From positions 47,359,011 through 47,423,010 of the forward strand of contig CM051456.1 of assembly GCA_028274465.1 (NCBI GenBank): DNA of 64,000 bases, given 5' to 3'. Position numbers and translations under genes: made by a program. A model generated the notes under the pieces. That model was not told the DNA's origin and did no database searches. It was given only the letters and a program-made list of their open reading frames with translations. Shown in pieces: positions 10,868-23,110 of the stretch. Each line of letters starts with the position of its first letter. Positions within the stretch are counted from its first letter, which is position 1. This DNA is from Plantago ovata. Its lineage: Eukaryota; Streptophyta; Magnoliopsida; Lamiales; Plantaginaceae.

Positions 10868-11009
10868 ATACTCAGACTGCAGCCTCATCAGCTGATCCTG
10901 TTCCTAAGAAGACAAGGACAAAGACCACCTTCCTAAGGAAGAAAACAACGGCAAGAAAATCCGTGCCGGTCGTCCATGTCATTCAGGACGATGATACACC
11001 AGTGGTTGC
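10868..11009 (+). pseudogene. Env-like gene fragment between Ath-1 and Ath-2
   Basis: This 142-base piece has an open Ala/Thr/Lys-rich frame (KKTRTKTTFLRKKTTARK, then VVHVIQDDDTPVV). It is the DNA that Ath-2 inserted into: its last five bases GTTGC recur directly after Ath-2 at 49115, where the reading continues as VAKKQTTVVDVAE. It is therefore a middle part of the env-like gene; the sequence joining it to 1437 is lost. Confidence 0.6.
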
Positions 11010-12156
11010 TGATGACAGTGTTTTTTACACTATCATTCGGGTCTTTTTCACCAATTTACCTATCCTCTTGCATGCATTTTAGTGCATTTTGTTAGAATAG
11101 TGTCACGTTTCAATGTCTTTTGTTATTTTCAGGTTTTAGGTGAAAATCGCGCTTTTGGATATAAATCATGGCGAAACAATGATGTTTTGGTGCAACGAGA
11201 TCACCCGTGGTGTGTCAAGGAGTACGGGGCGGTCCGCCGCTTAGCCTCCGACAACAACTATATATATTTGTAAAAGCTGCGAATTTTCATATCTTTCATC
11301 ATAATTTTACAGACATAAACCCTAGAGCTTGTTCTGGGTATATTTTCTCTTAGAACTATTGTTTCTTATCGATTTTGGAGCTAGAGTAGAGATTTGGACA
11401 TCAATTGATCTCACCTTACTAGATCTTTGTGAGTTTAGCAATTCACCGGAGATTGACAACCTTTGGTGGTAACTTTGTATCTCACAATTCTGTTATTTAT
11501 CTTTCAATTCAACCATGTTTTCATTCATTATTTCTTTGATTATGATTGTTGATTGCATTATTGATATGAGTAGCTAAGCATCTAGTTGGTGATAGCATGT
11601 GAGTTCGTAGCTAGGGTTCATATTATGCATGATTGAGTTTCAGAGTCTTTTACTTGTTTTATTGATTATATTCGAATCTTTGATCCGACTACGCCAATAT
11701 CTTCGTAGAAAAGTGTTAGAAACAATAGGACAATTCAAGATCATCGTTTTCAATATCTTCAATTACAAGTACTGCTTGAACTAAGACTGACAACCTTAGC
11801 CAAGTATTAGTATAGATAGGAAGCTTTCAAAATACACGTCTACAAATCTTTCTTTGGTGTTTGTTAATTCGAATTACTTTTAAGGCATTACGAGTTGCAC
11901 TTTCATGCATAATTAGAACTTGATGCTTAGAACGAGCATACTATCACCAGCTCTCTCCATATATTGTTAAGTCAAGTTAAGATAAATTTGTTTTCTGAAA
12001 TTATATATAGTTATTTAGTTAAAGCTAGTTTAGTCCCTAGAGATCGACACTCGAGGTCATCTTACCTCTGCACTACGTGTCTTGTGTAGTTGTGAGTTGC
12101 CTTTGGCTTTCAAACAAATTTATTTTATTGTTCGAGTCTGACAATCTCGTTCATCA
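11010..12156 (+). repeat. 5' LTR of Ath-2
   Basis: It begins TGATGACAGTG and ends CGTTCATCA. The TATA-like box is at 11259-11267, with a GGGGCGGTCCGCC palindrome just before it. Compared with the 3' LTR it lacks about 31 bases at the palindrome cluster, between two GTAC words. Confidence 0.9.
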
Positions 12157-12159
12157 AAT

Positions 12160-12177
12160 TGGCGCCATTGCCGGGGA
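12160..12177 (+). promoter_or_regulatory. tRNA-Asp primer binding site of Ath-2
   Basis: TGGCGCCATTGCCGGGGA lies three bases after the LTR, one mismatch from the tRNA-Asp complement. Ath-3 inserted 29 bases further on. Confidence 0.85.
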
Positions 12178-12206
12178 GTATTACTCCTTTTTACTCTTTA
12201 GCTTGT

Positions 12207-13515
12207 TGATGAATGTGTATTTTACACTTTCATTTGAGTCTTTTTCACCTATTTTAGCTATCCTCTATGTTAATTTAGCTATATTTTAGTGCATTTTATT
12301 AGAATAATGTCACGTTTCCCTTTAGTTTTTATTTTACGGGTTTTGGTTGAAAAACGAGGATTTCAGGGCAATTATATTGAAGTTGACAAGGAATTGGTGT
12401 TCTAGAAGCCTATTTGGAGTATCTGAAGGTTTCCGGATAGGATTTGGAGTCTAGGGGTCGAATCTGGAGGTTAGAACCACTAGAAGTCAGAAACCGAGTT
12501 CGAAAAGGGGAAGAAATCCAAAAACGCGTCGAAAACGCGGAAATTCCGGAAAAATGCTCCCGGGCGAATCGCCCGGGATGTGGGGAGAATCGCCCCACAC
12601 CAGGCGACTCGCCCGGTGTTTGGGGCGAAGGGCCCCATACAAATTCGAAGCCTATATATAGTTGCTCAGTTTTTCTCCGAAATTCATATTTTTCCAGACC
12701 TATTCTCTCACCTTTCTCTGTAGTTTTTGGTAGGAACTTCCCATAGCCTGTTCTGGGGGTTCGTAGCTTAGGAGATGCTTTTCATAGCAGTTTGTAGCTT
12801 GTAAGATCGCAATTCTTCGGAGACTGACAACCTTCGGTAACATTGTATCTTACGGTTTATTCTACTTATTTTTATATATCTTTCAACATGTTTTCTTCTA
12901 TGATTTCTGTTGATTGCATGACAACTATGAGTAGCTAAACTTATCGTTGGTGGTAGTATGTGAATTCTTAGCGAAGGGTTGATAATCATGCTAAAGGCTA
13001 TATCGTGCATTATACTCCGTGTTATTGCTTTATTTCGTTGATCAGGCGCAACCTATATCTTCGTATGTTGATTAATTATTATGCACAATTGGACCCTAGT
13101 CGACCTATGCATATCTATATCTTCGTAGTGTTGAATAATTACGGAACAGAATTGGACAATAGTGTTTGACCTGTCAGTATCTATATCTTCGTAGTGTTTA
13201 ATAATTACAACAGGACAATTGATTGATCAAAGATCTCCATGCAAAACCGAGGAATTTACGCATGATTATTAACCCGTTATGCTTTGAAGGACCATACTAT
13301 CACCATTCTCGATTATCTGTTAGAAAAACTTTTGCTATTTCGTCTGCTGTTTTTATATTCTAAATTAGATTTCATAAAGCTATTTATAGTCCTTAGAGAA
13401 CGACACTCGAGGTCATTCTACTGCTACACTACGGTTTTCGTTGTAGTTGTGAATTGCCTTTGGCTAAATAACAAATTTATTTGATTAATTGAGTCTGACG
13501 AACTCCGTTACATCA
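12207..13515 (+). repeat. 5' LTR of Ath-3
   Basis: It begins TGATGAATGTG and ends CGTTACATCA. The TATA box TATATATAG is at 12653-12661. Directly upstream, at about 12558-12637, is a cluster of palindromes (CCCGGGCGAATCGCCCGGG and relatives). Confidence 0.92.
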
Positions 13516-13518
13516 AAT

Positions 13519-13536
13519 TGGCGCCGTTGTCGGGGA
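13519..13536 (+). promoter_or_regulatory. tRNA-Asp primer binding site of Ath-3
   Basis: TGGCGCCGTTGTCGGGGA differs by one base from the complement of the tRNA-Asp 3' end. Confidence 0.85.
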
Positions 13537-13767
13537 CTATACTCCTTTTTTCTGTTTAATTTGTTTATATTTTCAGCATTCAATCCCTAATTCTATTAGT
13601 TTTAATTTCCCTTTTTAATCTCTCTCTGATACTGCTTTCCTAGTCTATTTCTAATTCTCCTTTCCTAGCCTTAGTAGTATTCGATATCTAGAAATATTCT
13701 CGATTTTCGAAATTTCTAACGAGGCTAATTTTCAGTTTTGAGTTACTCCTGATACAAATTTCCAGGT

Positions 13768-16700
13768 ATGACGACCTTAAAAGCCCGCTTGACGCCTACG
13801 TTCTCACAAGTAAGGAGGGGGTCAGCTATATACTTGGAAGAAGAGTTATCAGGATATGAGGTAACAAGTTCTATAGTGAGAAGGATACCGAGGTTCGAAG
13901 ATGGAGAGGATATGAATCCGATAAGCTTCATCAGGTCCTATGAAGAGGAAATAGCAAAAGTTCCAGCAAAGGGGTTCACCGAGGATAAATTTTGCAGGAA
14001 ATTATTTCCTTTTGCTTTGGGATATGAAACGAGGATAGGGATAGCGAGGTTAGCACCCGGATCACTGAGGACCTGGAGCCAAGTAGTAGAGGAGTTCTTG
14101 GCACGTTTCATGCCTTACCATGAGACGATTACACTGCGGAATCGGATCGAACACTTCAAGCAAGGAGAATAGGCGCGGTTCTGTGACATCTATGAACGTT
14201 TTGAGCTGTATAAACGTGAGTGCCCCCACCACCGTTTCGACGATGGGGAGCTGATTTGGTTTTTTGTTGGAGGACTACGTGATGAAGTTAGGCTTCAAGT
14301 AGATGGGATGTGTGGAGGTTTAGAAGAATGTACAGATGAAGAGGCAGTGAAGTACGCCAATGGATCCGCACAATCCGAGAAAATAATGTCGAATGAAGTC
14401 ACCAACATATATTCAAATCAAGACGTAACTAACAGGTTATGCGAAGGATATTCTGAGGACGAAGACATCATTGAGGAGGAGGAACTTGCATTTTACGCAG
14501 GGATTAAAGCCATTGAGAGTGTTTTCGAGATGGCACACGCAGGGCAAGCTGAGAACAATCTTTGCATCGAGAAGGCTTTTGAAGCGGTCGAAATAACTGA
14601 GCAACTTATCAAAGAGCTTAGCCTACTGAAGTGTGGAAGGTGCGGTAAAGCAGTCGAGGACACCCCCCTGGAAGTAGTGAGCAAACCCACCGAGGTAGGG
14701 GAAAAATCGCCCCTCAACTCCAGGGAACCGGTCGATCCTAGTCCTCCCGATGAGACACCTGAAACTGATCCCGAGCAACCTCCAGCTGTTGCTGCTAAGT
14801 AGAATGAGTGCGAAGAGGTGAATCTACTACTCCGAGGAGGCAAGATGACCAAAATTCCTAACTTCGTACGTCCTAAACGGGTGGAATCTACTGAGATCGA
14901 TAATACAGGACCAAGCACAGAACAAGAGGTTAGCGGAAGTTCCAAAGAACCTCAAGAAGTTCCGGAAAGGAATGATGAACCAAGACCATCTGTGGTAGAC
15001 ATAGATGATGACGAAGTCGAGGTAGGAACTAGTATACCAGGGGAACTTCACAAATCTTCCAATCCATATGTGCCTCCGAAGCCACATGTGCCATTCCCGA
15101 GTCGGATCAAACCAGCCAAGAAGGATATTCAAGATTCACCCCTATTCCAACGCCTGTCAAAAGTGGAAGTCAATGTGCCTCTCTTAGAGTTAATCCAGAA
15201 CATTCCAGCTTATACGAAATTCTTTCGTGAGATCAAGAACAAAAGGATTACTTCAGGAAAGGAAGTGAATGGGGTTGAAACGGTCAACTCGATTGTCGGA
15301 TTGCCCGTGAAGAAAAAGGATCCTGGAAGCTTCATCATCGACATCGCCTTAGGGAATGGACGAACTACGAAGGCAATGCTTGACTTAGGAGCTAGCATTA
15401 ACTTAATGCCGTATTCAGTATACAAGGCCCTGGAACTCGGAGAATTGACACCAACTGATATGGTCGTCCAAATGGCGGACCAAAGTGTGAAGAGGCCGGT
15501 CGGGATAATAGAAGACATCCTTGTGAAGGTGGACAAATTGATAATCCCAGCTGATTTTGTAGTAATGAAGTCCGCGGACGAGGGAAAGAGCCATATCCGT
15601 GAGTACGTAGTACTACTTGGGAGACCATTCATGGCAACTACCAACACATGCCTTGAACTTAACGGCAAGAAAATAACCATGGAGGTAATGGGCGAGAAGA
15701 TTGAGTTGGTAGGATGTAGCATCAAAGATAAGGAAGTTGCGGAGGAGTTAAAATTTGTCGATTGCTACGAATCCGTGATTCCAGAATTTCATCATTGCCA
15801 TGGTAATCGTGAACCACTTGAGGAGGCACTAACAATGCGAGCTGAGACGTGCTACATGACCGACGAAGCAAGGGAACTAGTTGAAATAATGGATAGCACC
15901 CCAGAAATTCCCGCAGGAGAAGAGGTACTTGAACCTTTAGATGAAGAAGAAGAAGAAAGTGGGTTTCCTGAAGAACCTAGCTTAGAATTGAAACCGCTTC
16001 CTGCGCACCTGAAGTATGTGTACTTAGGAGAAAATCAGAAGAAGCATGTAATTGTCTCCTCACATCTCTCCAACAATGAAGACAGTAAGTTGATTGAAGT
16101 ATTGAAGGAAAATTCCGCAACTATAGGATGGGGGATAAGTGATATCAAAGGAATTAGCCCTACACGATGCGTGCATAACATCACTCTAGAACAAGATGCC
16201 AAACCCGTTAGGCAACCTCAGCGAAGGATAAATCCAGCCATGCAAGAGGTGGTAAAAAAAGAAGTGATCAAGTTGCTAGATGTTGATATGATTTACCCCA
16301 ATCCTGATAGTCGATGGGTGAGCCCGTTACATGTAGTTCCTAAGAAATCAGGAGTCACGGTGGAAGAGAATGAGAAGGGAGAATTGGTACCGGTTAGGAA
16401 GACCACTGGATGGCGGATGTGCATTGACTATAGAAGATTAAATGCCGCCACTAAAAAAGACCACTTCCCTTTACCATTTATAGATGAAATGCTAAACCGC
16501 CTTGCGGGGCGGAAGATTTTTTGTTTTCTTGATGGTTTATCAGGTTTCTACCAGATTCTGATTGCACCGGAGGATCAGGAGAAGACGACATTCACTTGCC
16601 CATTCGAAACATTTGCCTATAGGAGGATGCCATTTGGACTATGCTGGCCTCTTTCTTTGAGGCCTACCATGAGCAAGGGACGAAGAGCATCTTCCGAACC

Positions 16701-18470
16701 TTCCAGCGCAGTCTCATCGCAATGCTCCCGCCACTTTTCAAAGGTGCATGCTTTCTGTTTTCTCTGACATGGTAGCTAAATTTGTTGAAGTTTTCATGGA
16801 TGATTTTTCTCTTTTTGGTGATTCCTTTGATGAATGCTTGCAAAGATTAGATCTAGTTTTGAAAAGGTGCATTGAATGCAACTTGACCTTAAGCTGGGAG
16901 AAGAGTCATTATATGGTTAGAGAAGGCATTGTTCTAGGACATGTAGTTTCTGAAAGAGGTATTGAGGTAGACAAGGCTAAGATCGAAATCATTGAAAAAC
17001 TTCCCCCACCTACTTGTGTGAAAGAATTGCAATCTTTTCTTGGCCATGTAGGTTTTCATAGGAGGTTTATTAAAGATTTTTCGAAAATTGCTAAACCTTT
17101 AAGTAGCTTGCTTGCTTAAGATGTGGTTTTCCATTTCTCTAATGAATGCTTAGTTGCTTTTAATACCCTTAAGGAAAAGCTTGTTTCTGCTCCCATTGTT
17201 GTGCCGCCTGACTGGAATCGTCCTTTTGAAATTATGTGTGATGCTTCGAATTTTGCTATGGGTGCTGTTTTATGGCAAAAAGTTGATATGCAGTATCGTG
17301 TGATTTATTATGTTAGTAAGACTCTAGACTCTGCGCAGGTTACTTATACAACTACTGAAAAAGGAATTTTTAGTTGTTGTCTTTGCTTTACAAAAGTTTA
17401 GGTCTTATTTAATTGGCCATCCTGTGAATGTCCATACTGATCATGCTGCTTTGAGACATTTGATAGCTAAGCAAGATTCTAAGCCTAGATTAATCCGTTG
17501 GGTCCTTTTGCTGCAAGACTTTGATTTGACCATAGTGGATAGAGCTGGTAGGGAGAATTTAGTTGCAGATCATTTATCTAGAATACCTAATATCCCTGTT
17601 GATTCGATACCCATCAATGAAGAACTCCCTGATGAGCACTTAATGAAGGCTAATGAAGAGCCATGGTATGCTGATATTGTAAACTATTTGGCTATGAATG
17701 TTTGTCCCACTAACTTTTCAGCCTCAGACAAGAGAGCTCTTGTCAAGCGATACAGGACTTACATATGGGATGATCCGCATCTATTCAAGGAAGGAGCTGA
17801 TGGGATTCTAAGGAGATGCGTGCCACAAGAAGAGCAATAAAGTGTACTGAGCCATTGCCATGAGCTTAATTGTGGGGGACACTACAGTGGGTTGAAAACA
17901 GCACGCAAGGTACTGCAAACAGGATTTTTTTGGCCAACAATATACAAAGATGCTCGAAGTTTTGTGAAGAATTGTGACCCATGTCAACGAGGTGGTGGTA
18001 TTGGCAAGAAAGATGAAATGCCCCTTCAAGGGAATCTAGTGGTAGAACCTTTCGATGTATGGGGCATTGATTTCATGGGACCATTTCCATCCAGTGGAGG
18101 CTATGAATACATTCTTGTTGCAGTGGACTATGTGAATAAATGGGTGGAGGCAATTCCTACAAAAACAAATGAAGGCGCAGTGGTTATGAAGTTCTTGAAG
18201 GAAGTAATATTCTCGAGATTTGGGTTCCCTAGGACAATCATCAGTGATGGTTGGTCACACTTCGTCAATAGAACGTTTGCCTCCCTTCTTAAGAGATACG
18301 GTGTCCACCATAGTATCGCTCCCCATGGAGCTGTAAAACTCTTTGATCCAAAGAAGGGCAATACCTTCAAGGTGAATGTCCAGCGAGTGAAGCCATACTT
18401 CGAGATATCTAGTGATCAAAGGGAGGTTGATCACCTTGAGCTTACCCTTACCGCCTCCACTGAAGGTTAG
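13768..18470 (+). pseudogene. gag-pol: Ath-3 gag-pol (gag, protease, RT, RNase H, integrase), disabled
   Basis: One frame from ATG 13768 covers gag (motifs IRSYEEE, LAPGSLRTW, CPHHRFDDG) and runs on through protease (LDLGASINLMPYSVY, about 15379-15423) to RT, with stops at 14170-14172 and 14800-14802. RT shows VSPLHVVPKKSG, WRMCIDYRRLNAATKKDHF and FMDDF (the DD catalytic pair). A 76-bp insertion (16645-16720) shifts the frame inside RT; a stop at 17117-17119 and an extra base near 17360 follow. RNase H has CDASNFAMG and [11 protein letters not shown]. Integrase has an intact His/Cys zinc finger (ending CDPCQRGG), GIDFMGPF and ISDGWSHF, then a deletion of roughly 500 bp that removes the catalytic Glu region. 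The C-terminus (ASTEG) matches Ath-6. Confidence 0.9.
16645..16720 (+). other. 76-bp foreign insertion in the Ath-3 RT
   Basis: The homologous RT in Ath-2 reads straight through (a CTATG-TAACGCTCCC junction at about 43709-43723). In Ath-3, 76 bases starting TGGCCTCTTTC and ending CATCGC interrupt it between the Cys and Asn codons, shifting the frame by one. I see no other copy in the window and no clear flanking duplication. Confidence 0.7.
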
Positions 18471-19992
18471 TGTGTTTTGTTGTTTTGTTTTCTCACGAGT
18501 TTGATTGAGTATTATAGGTCACTTATACAAGCATTAGCTCTCACCTTGGATCCACTTTCGACGTTCGGGACGAGCGACGACGTTCTGGTTTGGGGAGGAG
18601 GTTATCGCTGGTTATCTCTGTACTTATCTTGCTTATGATAAACTCGCGAATTGTTTTGCATTTGCACGTTTACTGCTTTCCTAGGATAGTCTTGCATGTT
18701 TTATATGGAGTTTATTGCCGAATTTTTTGAACTTTTTTATTGGGTAGATCATCTAACTATGCCTTTAATTGTATGCTTCATCTCTATGAATTTGTTTGAG
18801 GTTTTTCTCGCTTGGTTTGTCACATTTATGTATTTCTCTTAGTTAAGCTTGGTAGTCTCGACATCACTTAGTGGTGTTTTCTCTACTGCGGTTCACGAAG
18901 GCCTTTATAATAGGATGATGCATGTTAGGGTCTTATGGTTGTTTTGCCGAGTAATTATGTACCTAAGAGGCAACGAGTCTTCACCATGCTTTGAAATTGC
19001 TAAATGCCTAGGAAGGAGGTAGTGTGAGGTTGTGTGATCGTTTGTTTATAACCTATTCTTCCGAATAGGTTTGGGGAGGGGGTTACACCATCATTAGACT
19101 TGTTTTTCGTTTTTCATTTCCGTATTCTGAGTTTATTTTTTCCTTTCTCGTAAATTTTGTACTCCAACCTATTCTTTCGAATAGGTTTGGGGAAGTCGTT
19201 GTGAGTCATTTTGTTTCTCTTTTTGTTATGCTACTGCTGGCTAAAAAATCGAAAAATAAGAAAGAAAAATTCCATAAAAAAAAGAAAAGAAAAAGAAAAA
19301 AAAGAAACTGGAAAGAAAAAAAAGAAGAAAAAAAGAGAAAAGACCCGAAAAAAGCAAAGAAGGGTCCAAAAAAGAAAGCCAAATAGCAGTTTAGCAAAGT
19401 GTTGTGTCTCATTTTCCAATTCTCGTAATGTTCGTAATCGTGTTGTAATTTTCTATTTTTTGTCTTTTGTTTTTGAGTGTCATCTGTTCTAGACCACCCT
19501 CGTCCTGCCATTCATGAAGTGGTGAATAGCTTAAGACTTTACTTAAGAGATGGGTAGAATAGGGGAGTGTTATCTTTTATAGGGAACCCTCCTTCGTTTG
19601 ATGAGAGCCAGTACTGGTTCGACCTCTTTGAGGAAAAGTCTTAACATGGTGGAACAGCAGTAAGTGCTCAGTTTCATAGGCACGGGACAACCATTCGTAT
19701 CGTAGCATGCTTCATTACGTCGTCACTGACTAGGTCCAGGTAGAGAATGTGACGAGAGACTATCTTGTCTTGACATAAGTGCTTATGTGGATGTGTATGA
19801 GTCAATCGAGGTATTCTTCAACCTATATTCATGCTTTGATTTATATGGTTTTTGTTCATATGTTTTTTGATAGATTCAGTAGATTAGTTCATTTTATTTA
19901 GCATGAGACTCCATTTTGTGTCTTGCATTGTTTTTCGCATTAGAGTCTAGCTTAGTTGCTTGAGGACAAGCAAAGGTTCAGTTTTGGGAGTT
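18471..19992 (+). other. Ath-3 3' internal region (non-coding)
   Basis: No gene is seen. It holds an internal purine tract after a TTCGGGACGAGC word (about 18587-18602), two AACCTATTC-type hairpins (19050-19071, 19166-19187), a purine tract (19245-19384), the conserved PPSFDESQYWFDLF block (about 19580-19635), and the terminal hairpin and purine tract (19956-19992). A GC palindrome cluster is absent here, unlike in Ath-1, Ath-2, Ath-4 and Ath-5. Confidence 0.75.
19050..19187 (+). other. Paired hairpins with purine tails (Ath-3)
   Basis: Both hairpins have perfect 9-bp arms AACCTATTC/GAATAGGTT, with loops TTCC and TTTC. They are followed by GGGGAGGGGG and GGGGAAG respectively. Confidence 0.8.
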
Positions 19993-21289
19993 TGATGAAT
20001 GTGTATTTTACACTTTCATTTGAGTCTTTTTCACCTATTTTAGCTATCCTCTATGTTAATTTAGCTATATTTTAGTGCATTTTATTAGAATAGTGTCACG
20101 TTTCCCTTTAGTTTTTATTTTACAGGTTTTGGTTGAAAAACGAGGATTTCAGGGCAATTATATTGAAGTTGACAAGGAATTGGTGTTCCAGAAGCCTATT
20201 TGGAGTATCTGAAGGTTTCCGGATAGGATTTGGAGTCTAGGGGTCGAATCTGGAGGTTAGAAGGCCACTAGAAGTCAGAAACCGAGTCCGAAAAGGGGAA
20301 GAAATCCAAAAACGCGTCGAAAATGCGGAATTCCGGGCGAATCGCCCGGGATGTGGGGCAAATCGCCCCACACCAGGCGACTCGCCCGGTGTGTGGGGCG
20401 AAGGGCCCCACACAAATTCGAAGCCTATATATAGTTGCTCAGTTTTTCTCCGAAATTCATACTTTTCCAGACCTATTCTCTCACCTTTCTCTGTAGTTTT
20501 AGGTAGGAACTTCCCAGAGCCTGTTCTGGGGGTTCGTAGCTTAGGAGATACTTTTTCATAGCAGTTTCGAGCTTGTAAGATCGCGATTCTTCGGAGACTG
20601 ACAACCTTTGGTAACATTGTATCTTATGGTTTATTCTACTTATTTTTATATATCTTTCAACATGTTTTCTTCTATGATTTTTGTTGATTGCATGACAACT
20701 ATGAGTAGCTAAACTTATCGTTGGTGGTAGTATGTGAATTCTTAGCGAAGGGTTGATAATCATGCTAATGTCTATATCGCGCATTATACTCCGTGTTATT
20801 GCTTTATTTCGTTGATCAGGCGCAACCAATATCTTCGTATGTTGATTAATTATTATGCACAATTGGACCCTAGTCGACCTATGCATATCTATAACTTCGT
20901 AGTGTTGAATAATTACGGAACACAATTGGACAATAGTGTTTGACCTGTCAGTATCTATATCTTCGTAGTGTTTAATAATTACAACAGGACAATTGATTAA
21001 TCAAAGATCTCAATGCAAAACCGAGGAATTTACGCATGATTATTAACCCGTTATGCTTTGAAGGACCATACTATCACCAATCTCCATTATCTGTTAGAAA
21101 AACCTTTGCTATTCCGTCTGCTGTTTTTATATTCCAAATTAGATGTGATAAAGCTAGTTATAGTCCTTAGAGAACGACAATCGAGGTCATTCTACTGCTA
21201 CACTACGGTTTTCGTTGTAGTCGCGAATTGCCTTTGGCTAAATAACAAATGTATTTGATTAATTGAGTCTGACGAACTCCGTTACATCA
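19993..21289 (+). repeat. 3' LTR of Ath-3
   Basis: It is nearly identical to the 5' LTR, is 12 bp shorter, and the length change lies at the edge of the palindrome cluster (about 20328-20412). TATA box at 20426-20434. Followed by target duplication CTTGT. Confidence 0.92.
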
Positions 21290-21426
21290 CTTGTTTATAT
21301 TTTCAACATTCAATTTCCAGGACAAGCGACCTAGTTGTCTAGTTTAGAAGTTGAGTTCCAAATTTTGGTCAGAACTAACAGGACTGATTTTTGGTTGTGA
21401 GTTACTCCTTTCCCAGATATCCAGGT

Positions 21427-23110
21427 ATGATGTCCATGAGGGCTCGTATGACCCCACAATTCCCCACAATTCGATCCTATGAGGAGGAAGTAGCCCGAAT
21501 TCCAGCTAAGGGGTTTACGGAGGACCAAGTATGCAGGATATTATTTTCTTTCGCCTTGGGGTATGAACCAAGGCATTGGATTACAAGGTTGGCACCGGGA
21601 TCACTGAGGACTTGGGACCAAGTAGTGGAGGAGTTCTTGGCGCGATTTATGCCCTACCAAGAGACAATGGCCTTGCGAGGAAGGATTGAACACTTCAAGC
21701 AAGGAGAAGATGAGCGGTTTTGTGACACCTACGATCGGTTTGAGAAGTATAAACGAGAGTGCCCCCATCACCGTTTCGACGATGGGAAGTTGATTTGGCA
21801 TTTTGTTGGTGGGTTACGCGATGAGGTTAGGCTTAGAGTGGATGGGTTGTGCGGAGGATTGGAAGATTGCACGGTTGAAGAGGCAGAAAAGGTCTTCCGT
21901 AAGTACGCCAGAGGATCCGCGCAGTCCGAGAGACTAACACCAAGTTGCATCGCCAGTGAGAGGCTAGACCAAGGTGGAACTGAAAGCTTATCTAAGGAGT
22001 TTCGAGAAGACGATATTAGTGAGGAGGATGAACTTGCAATTTATGCAGGAATTAAAGCCACTGAGAGTGTATTTGAAATTTCACATGCAAGACAAGTTGA
22101 ACAGAACCTCCGTATAGCACAGGTTTTTGAGGGGGTAGCAGTAACTGAGCGACTAATGGAGGAAGTCAGTTTGTTAAAGTGTGAAAAGGTAGAAGAGATC
22201 AATGCACAAGAGTTCGGAGACAAAAATCCAGGGGACGCCTCACTGGAAGTGAGGGGCGGTCCGCCTGGTGTGGGGGGCGGTGCGCCCCCTCAAGCAAAAC
22301 ACAGGCGAACCCCCTTCCACTCCCAGGCGCACCGCCAGGCGTGGGAGGCGGTCCGCCGCACACCAGCAGTGCGGGAGGACCCCACTGCCACCCCCAGGCG
22401 GTCCTCCGGGCGTGGGGGCGGTCCGCCGCGTACCACCAGGGAGCTGGATGACACCAGCTCCCCGATTTCACCCGTGGTCGATGATCTTCATGATGCGGAG
22501 CCCGTTCCAGCGGTTACTACCGAGGTCCCTGAGTTCGAGGAAGTAAACCTACTCCTCCGTAGTGGGAAGGTAACTAAAATCCCTAATTTTGTATGTCCTA
22601 AACATGTTAAATCTACTGTGACTAGCAATGCAGGGACAAGCAAGGAGAATGAAGTAGGTGAAGGATCAACAGACCCTCAAGTGCAAGACAATGCACCCCA
22701 CACATCTGAAGACGGCGACAACGATGGGGAGAAGGGGGACACACCAAATATCGAGGAGGGACTTCATAAGTCTCCCAACCCTTATGTGCCCCCGAAACCT
22801 CACGTGGCATTCCCTGGTAGGATCAAGCCATCTAAGAAAGATATACAGGAGTCACCACTATTCAAGCGCCTCTCTAAAGTCAAAGTTAATGTTCCTCTAT
22901 TGGAGCTCATCCAGAATGTTCCAGCCTATATGAAGTTCTTTCGGGAGGTGAAGAGCAAAAAACGGATTGCACTAGGGGGAGCCGGGACCGGTATGGAGAC
23001 AGTGAATTCTATAGCGGGGCTTCCCGCGAAACAAAGAAACCCAGGGAGCTTCATCATAGATATTACCATGGGGAATGGACGGTCCACCAAGGCAATGCTC
23101 GACTTAGGCG
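21427..23110 (+). pseudogene. gag-pol: Ath-2 gag and start of protease, cut by Ath-4
   Basis: The frame starts at ATG 21427 (MMSMRARM) and stays open to 23110. Relative to Ath-3 about 45 codons near the N-terminus are missing, between TPQFPT and IRSYEEE. The gag core has FALGYEPRHWITRLAPG and CPHHRFDDG. At 22252-22440 the frame crosses a GC palindrome cluster, giving a Pro/Arg/Gly-rich insert. Downstream are LLRSGKVTKIPNFVCPKH and NPYVPPKPHV motifs typical of Athila, then the protease start (STKAMLDLG), where Ath-4 inserted. The rest resumes at 42457. Confidence 0.9.
22252..22440 (+). repeat. GC palindrome cluster inside Ath-2 gag
   Basis: Units such as GGCGGTCCGCC, GGGCGGTGCGCCC, AGGCGCACCGCC and GGCGGTCCGCCG are spaced 15-30 bases apart and read through in frame. 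The arms match the cluster in this element's 3' region (46086-46200) and LTR. Ath-3 has no such cluster at this place in gag. Confidence 0.75.

Larger units (their letters stand above)
12207..21289 (+). mobile_element. Ath-3: nearly complete Athila-type element in the Ath-2 leader
   Basis: LTRs at 12207-13515 and 19993-21289 are nearly identical, and the 5-bp duplication CTTGT flanks the element (12202-12206 and 21290-21294), so the insertion is comparatively recent. Its gag-pol has stops, a 76-bp insertion, a frameshift and an integrase deletion. Confidence 0.92.

Noticed and set aside
12558..12637. CRISPR-like or binding-site array with unique spacers
   Set aside because: The repeats are palindromic, very short, irregularly spaced and differ from unit to unit; this is plant LTR DNA.
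22199..22546. Minus-strand and alternative-frame ORFs over the gag palindrome cluster
   Set aside because: They are shadow frames of a palindromic GC-rich stretch; the gag frame is the one continuous with conserved motifs on both sides.
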